In this document: positions 14,907 to 24,218 of the stretch, piece by piece | Layout: each line of letters begins with the position of its first letter | How positions within the stretch are numbered: position 1 is the stretch's first letter | Origin: Rathayibacter sp. VKM Ac-2856 | GTDB lineage: Bacteria; Actinomycetota; Actinomycetes; Actinomycetales; Microbacteriaceae | Direction of reading: 5' to 3' | DNA: 64,000 nt | Assembly: GCF_013205055.1 (NCBI RefSeq) | Contig: NZ_JABMLF010000005.1 | Coordinates: forward strand, 1 to 64,000 | Program-made: the position numbers and the translations under genes | Notes under the pieces: generated by a model | What the model saw: only the letters and a program-made list of their open reading frames with translations | The model's database searches: none | What the model was told of the DNA's origin: nothing

Positions 14907-15095
14907 CGTATCGAGATCCACCGGCGCCGGAACGGCCGGTGCTGGTCCGCCCCGCGGAGCGGTGGGTCTCGATACGGCCCTGCGGGCCTACTCGACCAGC
15001 ATGCGCGGGCCCACTCGACTCGACCAGCATGGGCGGGCCCACTCGACTCGACCAGCATGGGCAGGCCCACTCGACTCGACCGGCGTGGTCGGCCC
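14907..15095. repeat. Palindromic element plus 28-bp tandem repeats
   Basis: An inverted repeat (14907-14922/14961-14976, 15 of 16 bases paired) has arms that read CGTATCGAGATCCACC and its complement. It is followed by four units of a 28-bp repeat built on ACTCGACTCGACCAGCATG: a shortened first unit at 14990-15012, then 15013-15040, 15041-15068 and a diverged 15069-15095. The arm sequence GGTGGATCTCGATACG recurs at 53311-53524, so this is a dispersed family. No ORF is supported in 14792-15276. Confidence 0.85.
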
Positions 15096-15276
15096 GCCCG
15101 AGCAGCGTCAGCGTCTCCCGAAGGGACAGCGTGCAGCTCGCCGCGCGCTGCGAGGCGAACGTGTGAATCGCGTGCCAGCGATTCGCGCCAGCCGAACGTA
15201 CGACGCCCTGCGGAACGCGCCCACTCAGGAAGCCGACCGCGGTCGGGATCGCCGACGGCGATCCCGACGAACAAGC

Positions 15277-16149
15277 TCAGTCCTGCGCGGCCAGGAGCGC
15301 GGTGTCGGTGGTCGCGCGCGCGGCCGGGTGCCCGGTGCCCTTGCGTCCGCCGTTCTTGGTGCGGATCTCGACCCACTTGGCGATGCCGGAGAGGATGAGG
15401 CAGATGCCGATGTAGATCGCGCCGACGACGATGGCGGCGGGGATGATCGGGCTGTCCAGGCTCGGCTGGTTGCCGAGGTAGCGGGCGTAGTAGAGCAGCT
15501 CGTTGTACGTGATGATCGAGCCGAGCGCCGTGTCCTTCAGGGCCACGACGAGCTGGGCGATGATCACGGGCAGCATCGAGCGGATGGCCTGCGGGAAGAG
15601 GATGAGGCGCATGACCCCGGCCTTGGCCAGGCCGATCGCGTAGCCCGCCTCCTTCTGACCGCGCGGGAGCGACTCGATGCCGGCGCGGAAGATCTCGGAG
15701 AAGACGGAGCCGTTGTAGAGGGTGAGCGCGATGACCACGGCGAGGTACGGCGAGAGCTTGAGCCCGGCGAACGGGAGCCCGTAGTACATCAGCATCATCA
15801 GGATGAGGACCGGGATCGCCCGGAACAGCTCGATGAAGAGCGTCACCGGGACGTTGATCCAGCGGCGGTCCGACAGGCGTCCGATCGCCAGCAGCAGGCC
15901 GAGCACGAGACTGGCGACACCGGCGGTGGCGAACGCCGCGAGGGTCTGCCCGAGGGCCGCGCCGATGCTCTGCCAGACCAGCGGGTAGCCGAAGGCGCGC
16001 CACTTGGCCTCGGAGAACTGCCCCGACTCGGCGAAGCGCCACAGCACGAAGGCCAGCAGGGCGACGAGGAGGAGCACGACGACCGCGCCGATCGCGCGGT
16101 TGCGGGCGACGGCCCGGGGTCCGGGATTGTCGAAGAGGACGGAGCTCAT
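15277..16149 (-). CDS. gluD: Glutamate ABC transporter permease (GluD-like)
   Basis: Integral membrane subunit of a polar amino-acid importer, 290 aa. A hydrophobic N-terminal helix is followed by the permease core with the EAA-like loop (GIESLPRGQKEAGYAIGL). The start ATG 16149 overlaps the gluC stop by 4 bp (ATGA). An ATG 15 bp further upstream lies inside gluC and is less likely. The C-terminus is a Lys/Arg-rich cytoplasmic tail. Substrate (glutamate or a related amino acid) is inferred from the gluABCD order. Confidence 0.88.
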   Translation of the reverse strand: MSSVLFDNPGPRAVARNRAIGAVVVLLLVALLAFVLWRFAESGQFSEAKWRAFGYPLVWQSIGAALGQTLAAFATAGVASLVLGLLLAIGRLSDRRWINVPVTLFIELFRAIPVLILMMLMYYGLPFAGLKLSPYLAVVIALTLYNGSVFSEIFRAGIESLPRGQKEAGYAIGLAKAGVMRLILFPQAIRSMLPVIIAQLVVALKDTALGSIITYNELLYYARYLGNQPSLDSPIIPAAIVVGAIYIGICLILSGIAKWVEIRTKNGGRKGTGHPAARATTDTALLAAQD

Positions 16150-16793
16150 CGGGCGACCCTCCACTTCTTCTCGAGCTGTCGTTGGACGAGGGAGAGCCCC
16201 GTGACGAGGACCACGAAGACCAGGGCGACCCAGAGCACGACGATCAGGCTGTTCTCACCGCGCTCGTTGAGGACGCGGACGATGGTGCCCGCCTCGGCGA
16301 CCGAGAAGCCCGCGGCGACCGTGGTGTTCTTGAGCAGGGCGATCAGCACGCTCATCAGCGGCGGGATGACCGAGCGGAACGCCTGGGGCAGCACCACCTG
16401 GGTCATGGTGAGACCGAAGTCGAGGCCGATCGCGCGGGCCGCCTCGGCCTGGCCGATCGGCACGGTGTTGATGCCGGAGCGGAGCACCTCGGCGACGTAG
16501 GTCGCGGTGTACACGCTCAGCGCCGCGATCGCGAGGTTCGTGTACTCGACGTCCGGCAGGTCGAGCTTCGGGTAGCCGAACGCGAAGAAGAACATCAGCA
16601 GCGTCAGCGGCGTGTTCCGGATGGTGTTGACGTAGACGGTGCCGACCGCTCGCGCGATCGGGACGGGCGAGACGCGCATCGCTCCCACCACGGTGCCGAG
16701 GAGGAGGGCGAAGACGAGCGACACGACGAACAGCAGCAGGGTGTTGCCGAACGCGGGGACGAACACGTCGAGGTTGTTCAGGAGAACATCCAT
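16146..16793 (-). CDS. gluC: Glutamate ABC transporter permease (GluC-like)
   Basis: A 215-aa permease of the His/Glu/Gln/Arg family, HisM type. It has an N-terminal FGNTLLLFVVSLVFALLLG helix and the cytoplasmic EAA loop GINTVPIGQAEAARAIGL, which contacts the ATPase. AAAGGG lies 9 nt before ATG 16793. It pairs with the next gene as a heterodimeric channel. 112 bp with a strong hairpin separate it from gluB. Confidence 0.88.
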   Translation of the reverse strand: MDVLLNNLDVFVPAFGNTLLLFVVSLVFALLLGTVVGAMRVSPVPIARAVGTVYVNTIRNTPLTLLMFFFAFGYPKLDLPDVEYTNLAIAALSVYTATYVAEVLRSGINTVPIGQAEAARAIGLDFGLTMTQVVLPQAFRSVIPPLMSVLIALLKNTTVAAGFSVAEAGTIVRVLNERGENSLIVVLWVALVFVVLVTGLSLVQRQLEKKWRVAR

Positions 16794-16853
16794 GCTGCGT
16801 GCCCTTTCATCGGGGAGGTGGAAGCGGTCGCCGGTGCGGCGTGGGGCAGGAGG

Positions 16854-16890
16854 AGTCCCGGGGCGCCGCGCTCGGCACCGCCCCGGGACT
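16854..16890 (-). terminator. Intercistronic hairpin between gluB and gluC
   Basis: Perfect 12-bp inverted repeat AGTCCCGGGGCG/CGCCCCGGGACT (16854-16865/16879-16890), 16 bp after the gluB stop. In periplasmic-type ABC operons such hairpins stabilise or attenuate the mRNA so the binding protein is made in excess. That role is inferred here. Confidence 0.7.
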
Positions 16891-16905
16891 GCTCAGGGTG
16901 TCGGC

Positions 16906-17811
16906 CTAGTAGGCGTCGACCGCGGGCTGCTCCACCGTGGTGCCGGACTGGCCGAGGGTCTCGTCGTAGATCGCGCTCCAGGTGTCACCGCCGTCGGTCA
17001 GCATCTCGTTGATGAAGCCGCGCAGCGCGGTGTCGTCCTTGGCGAGGCCGATGCCGTAGAGCTCGGTGCTGAAGGGCTCGCCGACCACCTTGAGGTCGTC
17101 GGGGCGCTGGGCGGCGTAGCCGATCAGGATCGCGCCGTCGGTGGTGACCGCGTCGACCTGGCCGTCGGCGAGGGCGTCGACGCACTGCGAGTAGGTGTCG
17201 AACTCCTCGGTCGGCACCTCGGGGTAGTTGGTGCGGATGTTCTGGATCGGGGTCGAGCCGGTCGCGGAGCACACGGTGGTGTCGGCCGAGAGGTCGTCCG
17301 GTCCGGTGATCGTGTCGTTGTCCGCGGCGACGAGCAGCTGCTGCCCGGTCTCGAAGTACGGACCGGCGAAGCCGACCTGCTCCTTGCGCTTGTCGGTGAT
17401 CGAGTAGGTGCCGACGTAGTAGTCGATGTCGCCGTTCACGATCGACGCCTCGCGGTTGGCCGAGGGGATCGGCTGGTACTCGATCTGGTCCTCGGAGAAG
17501 CCGAGGGAGGCGGCGACCCACTTGGCGATCTCGATGTCGAAGCCGGAGCGCTCACCGGTCGCGGCGTCGAGGTAGCCGAGACCCGGCTGGTCCTCCTTGA
17601 CGCCGATGGTCACGGTGTCGTCCGCCGTCATGGCGTCGAAGGTGGGGCTGCCCTCGAGGGTGACGTCGGTGGCGACCTCGTAGGCCGCACCGCTCCCCTC
17701 GGAGCCGGAGTCGGAGCCGGCGCCGGTTCCGGAGTCTCCGCCGGAGCAGCCGGCGAGGGTGAGGGCCGCTGCGGCGAGTCCCGCGGTCATGAACATGAGC
17801 TTGGTGCGCAT
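16906..17811 (-). CDS. gluB: Glutamate-binding lipoprotein of ABC transporter (GluB-like)
   Basis: A 301-aa solute-binding protein. The signal peptide MRTKLMFMTAGLAAAALTL ends in the lipobox LAGC, with Cys22 the lipidated residue. A Gly/Ser-rich linker follows, then the SBP_bac_3 fold with DDTVTIGVKEDQPGLGY and GFDIEIAKWVAASLGF. The start ATG 17811 has AGGAAGGA 6 nt upstream. The 35 residues of open frame further upstream are not coding-like. Anchored outside the membrane, it delivers substrate to GluC/GluD. Confidence 0.9.
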   Translation of the reverse strand: MRTKLMFMTAGLAAAALTLAGCSGGDSGTGAGSDSGSEGSGAAYEVATDVTLEGSPTFDAMTADDTVTIGVKEDQPGLGYLDAATGERSGFDIEIAKWVAASLGFSEDQIEYQPIPSANREASIVNGDIDYYVGTYSITDKRKEQVGFAGPYFETGQQLLVAADNDTITGPDDLSADTTVCSATGSTPIQNIRTNYPEVPTEEFDTYSQCVDALADGQVDAVTTDGAILIGYAAQRPDDLKVVGEPFSTELYGIGLAKDDTALRGFINEMLTDGGDTWSAIYDETLGQSGTTVEQPAVDAY

Positions 17812-17832
17812 GATCGTCCTTCCTGGGGTGTG

Positions 17833-17848
17833 GCCCGCTGGAGCGGGC
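17833..17848 (-). other. Small hairpin between gluA and gluB
   Basis: Stem GCCCGCT/AGCGGGC with a 2-nt spacer, lying 21 bp before the gluB start in the 117-bp gluA-gluB gap. Possible mRNA processing or stability element; no stronger statement is possible. Confidence 0.3.
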
Positions 17849-17928
17849 GATGTCGGGTCGCTCCCCGCGGTTCGGGGCACGACCTGTCGAACGGCGGCCG
17901 GAGCGGGGTCCGCCACGGCGCCGGGGAC

Positions 17929-18708
<780 letters not shown>

Positions 18709-18866
18709 TCCGTCAGAGAATCACACGGGCATGGGTGGGTCAAATCATGAGCGGATTCTTAACCAGAGCGCAACAACCGGGGCCCGTTCTCAGCCCATTA
18801 CCACGCCGAGGTGGTCTTCTCTCAGACTTGGCGCGAGACGTCTCAGGACGAGCGGGCGCCGACAGG

Positions 18867-19667
18867 TCAGGAGCGGAGTGCGAAGGCGCTCTCGTAGAGG
18901 CAGACCGAGGCGGCGGTGGCGAGGTTCAGCGACTCCGCGGCTCCGTAGATCGGCACGGCGACGACGCCGTCCATCAGCTCGAGCGACTCGTCCTCGAGAC
19001 CGCGCGCCTCGTTGCCGAACACCCAGACCGTCGGCTGCGCGAGGTCGCCGCGCGCGCGGACGTCGAGCAGGCCCTCGCCCTTCACGTCGGCGGCGACGGC
19101 GCGCAGACCCGCGGAGCGCAGCCGCTGCAGCACGTCGGGCAGCTCGGCGCCGACCGCGACGGGGAGGTGGAACAGCGAGCCCGTGGTCGAGCGGACGACC
19201 TTCGGGTTGTAGAGATCGACGGAGCGGCCGGTCAGCACGACGGCGTCGGCACCCGCGGCGTCGGCGGCGCGGATGATCGTCCCGAGGTTGCCCGGGTCGC
19301 GGACCTCCTCGAGCACGGCGACCAGGCGCGGCTCGGACGCCACGACGTCCTTGAGCGAGGTCGGGAACTGGCGGCACACCGCGACGAAGCCCTGCGGGGT
19401 GACGGTGTCGGCCATCGCGTCGAGGACGTCCTCGGTCACGTACTCGATCTCGACGTCGGCCTCCTCGGCGGCCGCGGCGATCTCGGGGTGGCGCTCCAGG
19501 GCGGTCGGAGTCGCGAAGGACTCCATGAGCAGCTCGGGCCGGTAGCGCAGCGCCTCGGACATCGCCTGCGGGCCCTCGAGGAGGAAGAGCCCCGACTCCT
19601 GCCGCGCCGGGCGCCGGGTGAGCTTGGCGACGGAGCGGACACGGGGAGAACGGGGGTTGTCGAGCAT
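18867..19667 (-). CDS. SpoU/TrmH-family RNA 2'-O-methyltransferase
   Basis: A 266-aa SPOUT-class enzyme using SAM to methylate rRNA or tRNA ribose. It has an N-terminal substrate-binding domain (GLFLLEGPQAMSEAL), then the knotted domain with motif 1 EEVRDPGNLGTIIRAADAAG, motif 2 WVFGNEARGL and motif 3 VPIYGAAESLNLATAASV. A TsnR-like 23S rRNA methyltransferase is the closest label, but the target base cannot be read from sequence. TAGGCT lies 6 nt before the ATG, so leaderless. Lies just before infC-rpmI-rplT in actinobacterial order. Confidence 0.85.
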   Translation of the reverse strand: MLDNPRSPRVRSVAKLTRRPARQESGLFLLEGPQAMSEALRYRPELLMESFATPTALERHPEIAAAAEEADVEIEYVTEDVLDAMADTVTPQGFVAVCRQFPTSLKDVVASEPRLVAVLEEVRDPGNLGTIIRAADAAGADAVVLTGRSVDLYNPKVVRSTTGSLFHLPVAVGAELPDVLQRLRSAGLRAVAADVKGEGLLDVRARGDLAQPTVWVFGNEARGLEDESLELMDGVVAVPIYGAAESLNLATAASVCLYESAFALRS

Positions 19668-19673
19668 GCGGCG

Positions 19674-19679
19674 AGCCTA
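19674..19679 (-). promoter_or_regulatory. -10 box of the SpoU methyltransferase (leaderless)
   Basis: TAGGCT, 6 nt before the ATG at 19667. Confidence 0.45.
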
Positions 19680-19774
19680 TCGGCGCGCCGCTGCGGGGCC
19701 CGGGCGACACGACGCCCGCGGGGAACGCCAACGCGCAGGGACTCGGTCCGCCGTCCTCACCCGGGAACGACGAA

Positions 19775-19802
19775 GGGGGCCACGACTCTCGTCGTGACCC
19801 CC
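19775..19802 (-). terminator. Terminator of infC-rpmI-rplT
   Basis: Stem GGGGGcCACGAC/GTCGTGaCCCCC with a TCTC loop (one mismatch), 23 bp after the rplT stop. On the minus strand it is followed by TTCGTCGTTCCCGG, the tail shared with other terminators in this window. Confidence 0.75.
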
Positions 19803-19825
19803 TCCGGGCAGAACCGGGGAGCGGA

Positions 19826-20209
19826 CTACGCGGCCTTCGGGGCCGAGGTGTCAGCGGGCAGTGCGGCCTTCGCGCTCGCCACGAGGGCGGTGAAGGTCGC
19901 GGGCTCGGTGATCGCGAGGTCCGCGAGGATGCGGCGGTCGACCTGGATGCCGGCCAGGGCGAGGCCCTGGATGAAGCGGTTGTAGGTCAGGCCGTTCGCA
20001 CGGGACGCGGCGTTGATGCGCTGGATCCAGAGGCGGCGGAACTCGCCCTTCTTCGCACGGCGGTCGCGGTACGAGTAGACGAGGGAGTGGGTGACCTGCT
20101 CCTTCGCCTTGCGGTACAGACGCGAGCGCTGGCCGCGGTAGCCCTTGGCGCGCTCGAGGATGACGCGACGCTTCTTGTGGGCGTTGACCGCCCTCTTGAC
20201 TCTTGCCAT
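19826..20209 (-). CDS. rplT: 50S ribosomal protein L20
   Basis: A 127-aa basic protein binding 23S rRNA early in 50S assembly; also the known repressor of infC-type operons in some bacteria. The N-terminus [19 protein letters not shown] and the core [17 protein letters not shown] are diagnostic. There is a C-terminal Ala-rich extension of about 8 residues. 70 bp after rpmI, in one operon with infC. Confidence 0.98.
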   Translation of the reverse strand: MARVKRAVNAHKKRRVILERAKGYRGQRSRLYRKAKEQVTHSLVYSYRDRRAKKGEFRRLWIQRINAASRANGLTYNRFIQGLALAGIQVDRRILADLAITEPATFTALVASAKAALPADTSAPKAA

Positions 20210-20279
20210 TTCTCTTTCTTCCTATCGATCCGGGTCGGTGGTGCAGAGGACGGCGGGCAGTGACTGCCGCGCCGGACGA

Positions 20280-20474
20280 CTACAGACCGAGAAGCTTCTT
20301 GGCGACCTTGGCGTCCTGCGGGGCGAGGACCTGGTCCTGGTTCAGACGACGGGTGCGGACGCTGGACTTCGACTCCAGGTTGTGACGCATACCGGCCTGC
20401 TGCTTCATGAGCTTGCCGGAGCCCGTGACCTTGAAACGCTTCTTGGCACCCGAGTGGGTCTTCATCTTGGGCAT
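20280..20474 (-). CDS. rpmI: 50S ribosomal protein L35
   Basis: 64 aa, all of it matching L35: [20 protein letters not shown] at the start and KKLLGL at the end. The start ATG 20474 is preceded by AAGGAGAG 7 nt upstream. The frame open to 20504 is not used. Middle gene of infC-rpmI-rplT. Confidence 0.98.
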   Translation of the reverse strand: MPKMKTHSGAKKRFKVTGSGKLMKQQAGMRHNLESKSSVRTRRLNQDQVLAPQDAKVAKKLLGL

Positions 20475-20571
20475 GTTCTCTCCTTGTCGACGTCGCACGC
20501 GCACTCGGCGGGCGAAACTGGTGCCCCGCGAGCGGGGCGTCCACCGGCCCCGATGACGGGGCGGCGAAGTA

Positions 20572-21174
20572 TCAGACGGACTCGGCCTCGGCCGGGTCCT
20601 CTTCGGGGGTGTTGGCCTCGCGACGAGCGGCGCGGACGGCGTTCGCCTCGGCCTTCGCCTCGGACTTGTTCTTCAGCGGGCCGATGACCATCACCATGTT
20701 GCGACCGTCGATGGTCGGGGTGGACTCGACCTGGCCGAACTCGGACACGTCCTCCGCGAAGCGCTGCAGGAGTCGCACGCCCATCTCGGGGCGGGACTGC
20801 TCGCGACCGCGGAACAGGATCATGGCCTTGACCTTGTCGCCGGCCTTCAGGAAGCCCTCGGCGCGCTTGCGCTTGGTCTCGTAGTCGTGCTTGTCGATCT
20901 TCAGGCGGAAACGGACCTCCTTGAGGATCGTGTTCGCCTGGTTGCGACGGGCTTCCTTGAGCTTCTGGGCCTGCTCGTACTTGAACTTCCCGTAGTCCAT
21001 GATCTTGGCGACGGGAGGCTTGGAGTTGGGAGCAACCTCGACCAGATCCAGGTCTGCGTCCTGCGCGAGTCGCAGGGCGACCTCGATTTTCACGACGCCG
21101 ACCTGTTCTCCGGCGGGACCCACGAGGCGGACCTCGGGGACGCGGATTCGGTCGTTGGTACGGGGATCGCTGAT
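20572..21174 (-). CDS. infC: Translation initiation factor IF-3, ATC start
   Basis: A 200-aa protein binding the 30S subunit, which checks start-codon pairing. Reading begins [19 protein letters not shown], the normal IF-3 N-terminus, and the only codon at the right distance from the ribosome site AGAGGAG (7 nt) is ATC at 21174-21172. No ATG or GTG precedes the conserved block. Calling the later GTG at 21123 would cut off 17 conserved residues. Non-canonical starts let IF-3 repress its own translation, known for infC in E. coli and others. The C-terminal extension is acidic. Confidence 0.93.
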   Translation of the reverse strand: MSDPRTNDRIRVPEVRLVGPAGEQVGVVKIEVALRLAQDADLDLVEVAPNSKPPVAKIMDYGKFKYEQAQKLKEARRNQANTILKEVRFRLKIDKHDYETKRKRAEGFLKAGDKVKAMILFRGREQSRPEMGVRLLQRFAEDVSEFGQVESTPTIDGRNMVMVIGPLKNKSEAKAEANAVRAARREANTPEEDPAEAESV

Positions 21175-21202
21175 TGCGTTTCTCCTCTGATCTCGGTGAG
21201 TT

Positions 21203-21282
21203 GCTGCTCTGCAGCCGGATTCTTCATCCGGCGCATCCCGAGAGAGGTGATTCCCGTGCGCAGCGCGTTCGACGCGCTGCGC
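21203..21282 (-). promoter_or_regulatory. Structured leader of infC
   Basis: A perfect 11-bp stem (21258-21268/21272-21282, GCGCAGCGCGT) is followed on the minus strand by two small hairpins: GCCGGAT/ATCCGGC (21214-21220/21226-21232) and GCTGC/GCAGC (21203-21207/21211-21215). The last two share bases 21214-21215, so they are mutually exclusive. L20-type autoregulation is a possibility. A TAGGTT -10-like box is visible further upstream near 21370. Confidence 0.45.
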
Positions 21283-21569
21283 TGCACCCTACGACGCGCT
21301 CCCCGAGACGTGTCTCGAGGACCGCAGCCCTGCCCCCGTTGCCGGAGGCGGAGTGCTTCTGACCCGGTAACCTAGTGAAGCGGTCAAGCGCGGGTGGGAG
21401 AATCTCCACTTTCGAACCGAGGACATGCCTCGGAGCCCGCATCACCATAGCAGACTTCCGGCCGGAAGGGCAGCGGGCGGCGCCCGCCTCTCCCCCTCCC
21501 CCGCGAGCGCCCCCCTCGAGCACCGCCTCGGGGCGCCCGTGAGCGCCGGTCCCACCGAACGAAGGACCC

Positions 21570-21944
21570 ATGGCTCAGCACGACGACGACTACGCCCGAC
21601 GGTTCGGCGACGACTCCTCCGACGTGGAGGCGGCCCGCGACATCGCCGAGGTGCCCGCGGTCGAGATCATCACCACCGCCGCGGTCCACCTGATGAGCGC
21701 CGCCGCGGTGAAGTGCGGTCTCGCCGACGAGCCGGGAGCCCAGGTGGACCTCGACGAGGCGCGCAAGCTGATCAACGCGCTCGCCGGTCTAGTCACCGCG
21801 GGGGCGCCCGACATCAGCGACATGCACGCGCGCAGCCTGCGCGACGGGCTCCGCACGCTCCAGCTCGCGTTCCGCGAGGCGTCGCCGATCGCCGATCCGA
21901 TCGGCAAGGGCCCGGGCGAGAAGTGGACCGGCCCCGTCACCTGA
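21570..21944 (+). CDS. DUF1844 family protein
   Basis: A 124-aa small acidic protein. The central block VEIITTAAVHLMSAAAVKCGL and the helix LDEARKLINALAGLV are the DUF1844 hallmark. It is found divergent from infC in many actinobacteria, as here. AAGGA lies 3-4 nt before the ATG. No enzymatic residues can be named; function unknown. Confidence 0.85.
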   Translation: MAQHDDDYARRFGDDSSDVEAARDIAEVPAVEIITTAAVHLMSAAAVKCGLADEPGAQVDLDEARKLINALAGLVTAGAPDISDMHARSLRDGLRTLQLAFREASPIADPIGKGPGEKWTGPVT

Positions 21945-21960
21945 GCCGTGGCTCCCGGGC

Positions 21961-22761
21961 TCAGCCCGCGGAAGCGGACGCGAGCTGCAGGGTCATCGAG
22001 TCGACCCGGGCCGCGACGACCTCATCTGCGGCCCAGCGCTCCCCCAGTCGCGCGACGAGGTCGCCGAGCGCACTGCGGTCGAGACCCGGCCGCAGCTCCA
22101 GCACGATGACGAGCTCCGGGCCCGACAGCCGCTGACGGGCGTCGCCCGGCCGCACCGCGAGCGACACGACCGCGTCCTCGGCGGCAGCGCTCGCCCCCAG
22201 TGCGGCGAGGACCTCCGGGTCGCCCGGGCTCGGTCGCCACGGTGCCCCGCCGGCGATCGCCCAGAGCGCGGGGCGGCGCACCGCGAACTCGTGCGGAGAG
22301 GCGGGGTCGAGCACCATCAGCTCGGTCTCCTCCGCCACGGCGGCCAGCGCCGCCCGACGGCCGTCCACGGGGACCGGCCGCGCCAGCGGATCCCAGCGCC
22401 GCATCGCGTCGACGTCGCTGAAGACGGGGAGCACCGTGCGCCCGTCCGGACCCGCGACGGTCACGATCGAGAGCTCCTGCGACTTGTCGGCCCGCAGGCC
22501 GCCGACTCCCTCGGCCTCCTCGCCGAGCCTCGCGACCAGGGGGATCAGCAGGCGGGAGACGCGCAGAGCGTCGACCACCGCCTCCGGCCCCGCGTCCGCG
22601 GAGGCGAAGGCGTCGAGAGCGCGGACCAGCTCCTCCGGGGCGCTGCCGTCGTCGTCGGAGGACGCGGCCTGCTCGAAGTGCCGACCGGCCCACGGGGTGC
22701 CGGCCGAGTCGGTCAGGTGCGCGGGGAGCGCACGCCCCTCACCCGAGGGCGAGCCGGTCAC
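21961..22761 (-). CDS. SseB-like protein
   Basis: A 266-aa protein with the SseB N-terminal-type domain: [14 protein letters not shown] near the middle and a [13 protein letters not shown] strand-turn ahead. The start is GTG 22761 ([10 protein letters not shown]), overlapping the priA stop in the 4-bp pattern GTGA. Co-translation with priA is a conserved actinobacterial arrangement. Function is not known; no catalytic motif is seen. Confidence 0.75.
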   Translation of the reverse strand: MTGSPSGEGRALPAHLTDSAGTPWAGRHFEQAASSDDDGSAPEELVRALDAFASADAGPEAVVDALRVSRLLIPLVARLGEEAEGVGGLRADKSQELSIVTVAGPDGRTVLPVFSDVDAMRRWDPLARPVPVDGRRAALAAVAEETELMVLDPASPHEFAVRRPALWAIAGGAPWRPSPGDPEVLAALGASAAAEDAVVSLAVRPGDARQRLSGPELVIVLELRPGLDRSALGDLVARLGERWAADEVVAARVDSMTLQLASASAG

Positions 22762-23504
22762 TCGGAGGCGACGTCGAGCGCCTCGGCGAGCGTGAACGCT
22801 CCGGCGTAGAGCGCCTTGCCGACGATCGCGCCCTCGAGTCCCTGCGGGACGAGGTCGCGCAGGGCGGCGATGTCGTCGAGGTTGGAGATGCCGCCCGAGG
22901 CGATCACCGGGCGGTGCGTGCGCGCCATGACCTGCTCGAGCAGCTCGAGGTTCGGGCCCTTGAGGGTGCCGTCCTTGGTGACGTCGGTGACGACGTACCG
23001 GGTGCAGCCGGCCTCCTCGAGGCGCTCGAGGACCTGCCAGAGGTCGCCGCCCTCCTTGGTCCAGCCTCGGGCCGCGAGGGTGGTGCCGCGCACGTCGAGC
23101 CCGACGGCGATCTGGTCGCCGTACTGGGCGATGACGCTGGCGGCCCACTCCGGGTTCTCCAGCGCGGCGGTGCCGAGGTTGATGCGCTTCGCACCGGCGT
23201 TGAGCGCCGACTCGAGGCTGCGGTCGTCGCGGATGCCGCCGGAGAGCTCGACGTTGACGCCCTTGACCTGGCGGATGACCTTCTTCATGATGCCGTGGTT
23301 GTCGCCGCGGCCGAAGGCGGCGTCGAGGTCCACGAGGTGGATCCACTCGGCACCCTGGTCGGCCCAGTCGCCGGCGGCGTCGATGGGGTCGCCGTAGTTG
23401 GTCTCGGTGCCCGCCTCGCCCTGCGTCAGGCGGACGGCCTTGCCGCCGGCCACGTCGATCGCGGGGAGAAGGACCAGGCCCGGGGCCTTGGTGAACTCGC
23501 TCAT
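22758..23504 (-). CDS. priA: PriA: HisA/TrpF bifunctional isomerase
   Basis: A 248-aa (beta/alpha)8 barrel that isomerises ProFAR in histidine synthesis. In actinobacteria it usually also serves as phosphoribosylanthranilate isomerase for tryptophan. It shows [15 protein letters not shown] with the first catalytic Asp, and [14 protein letters not shown] with the second. [10 protein letters not shown] and [10 protein letters not shown] bind phosphate. Start ATG 23504 (MSEFTKAPG) is preferred because GAGG lies 6 nt before it; ATG 23510 is the alternative. The dual role is inferred from the lineage. Confidence 0.92.
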   Translation of the reverse strand: MSEFTKAPGLVLLPAIDVAGGKAVRLTQGEAGTETNYGDPIDAAGDWADQGAEWIHLVDLDAAFGRGDNHGIMKKVIRQVKGVNVELSGGIRDDRSLESALNAGAKRINLGTAALENPEWAASVIAQYGDQIAVGLDVRGTTLAARGWTKEGGDLWQVLERLEEAGCTRYVVTDVTKDGTLKGPNLELLEQVMARTHRPVIASGGISNLDDIAALRDLVPQGLEGAIVGKALYAGAFTLAEALDVASE

Positions 23505-23570
23505 CGTCATCCTCAGTCTCGGAGCTGGTGCGGTCGCAGCGCCTGGGGCGCCGCCGACCACCGGCCGATC

Positions 23571-24218
23571 CTAGTTCGTGCGGAGCCCGCCCAGCCAATT
23601 GGAGAGCAGGCGGAGCCCAGCGGCACCCGACTTCTCGGGGTGGAACTGCGTCGCGGACAGCGGGCCGTTCTCCACCGCGGCGATGAACGGGCCGCCGTGG
23701 TCGGCCCAGGTCACCGCGGGCCGCGGGAACGGCGGCATGACGTCCAGCGTCCACTCGCGGGCGCCGTACGAGTGCACGAAGTAGAAGCGCTCGTCCTCGA
23801 TGCCGTCGAACAGGCGCGAGCCGGCGGGGACCTCGACGGTGTTCCAGCCCATGTGCGGCACGACCTCGGCGGGGAGCAGATCGACCGTCCCCGGCCACTC
23901 CCCCAGACCCTCGCTCTCGACACCGCGCTCGACACCGCGCTCGAAGAGGACCTGCATGCCGACGCAGATGCCGAGCACCGGGCGGCCGCCGGCGAGGCGC
24001 ATCTCGATGATCTCGCCGCCGCGCGCCGCCGTCAGTGCGGACATCACCGCGCTGAACGCGCCGACGCCGGGGACGAGCAGACCGTCGGCCTCGAGGGCAC
24101 GGGTGCGGTCGGAGGTCAGCTCCACGTCGGCGCCGGCGAGCTCGAGCGCCTTGACGGCGGAGTGCACGTTGCCGGAGCCGTAGTCGTAGACGACGACCGA
24201 CGGCCGGGCGCCGCTCAC
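23571..24218 (-). CDS. hisH: Imidazole glycerol phosphate synthase, glutaminase subunit
   Basis: Class I amidotransferase, 215 aa, passing ammonia to HisF. The catalytic triad is Cys85 in GICVGMQ, His in [10 protein letters not shown] and the nearby Glu. The N-terminal [10 protein letters not shown] is typical. hisF is not in this window. The start overlaps the hisB stop by 4 bp. Confidence 0.96.
   Translation of the reverse strand: MSGARPSVVVYDYGSGNVHSAVKALELAGADVELTSDRTRALEADGLLVPGVGAFSAVMSALTAARGGEIIEMRLAGGRPVLGICVGMQVLFERGVERGVESEGLGEWPGTVDLLPAEVVPHMGWNTVEVPAGSRLFDGIEDERFYFVHSYGAREWTLDVMPPFPRPAVTWADHGGPFIAAVENGPLSATQFHPEKSGAAGLRLLSNWLGGLRTN

Noticed and set aside
14792-15276. Phage or transposon remnant
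   Set aside because: No transposase-like frame or target duplication is seen; only repeats.
20572-21123. infC start at GTG 21123
   Set aside because: It removes the conserved [18 protein letters not shown] segment, and the ribosome site is placed for the ATC.
21090-21287. Leader peptide of 65 aa overlapping infC
   Set aside because: It is out of frame with infC, overlaps the ribosome site, and has no composition of a regulatory peptide.
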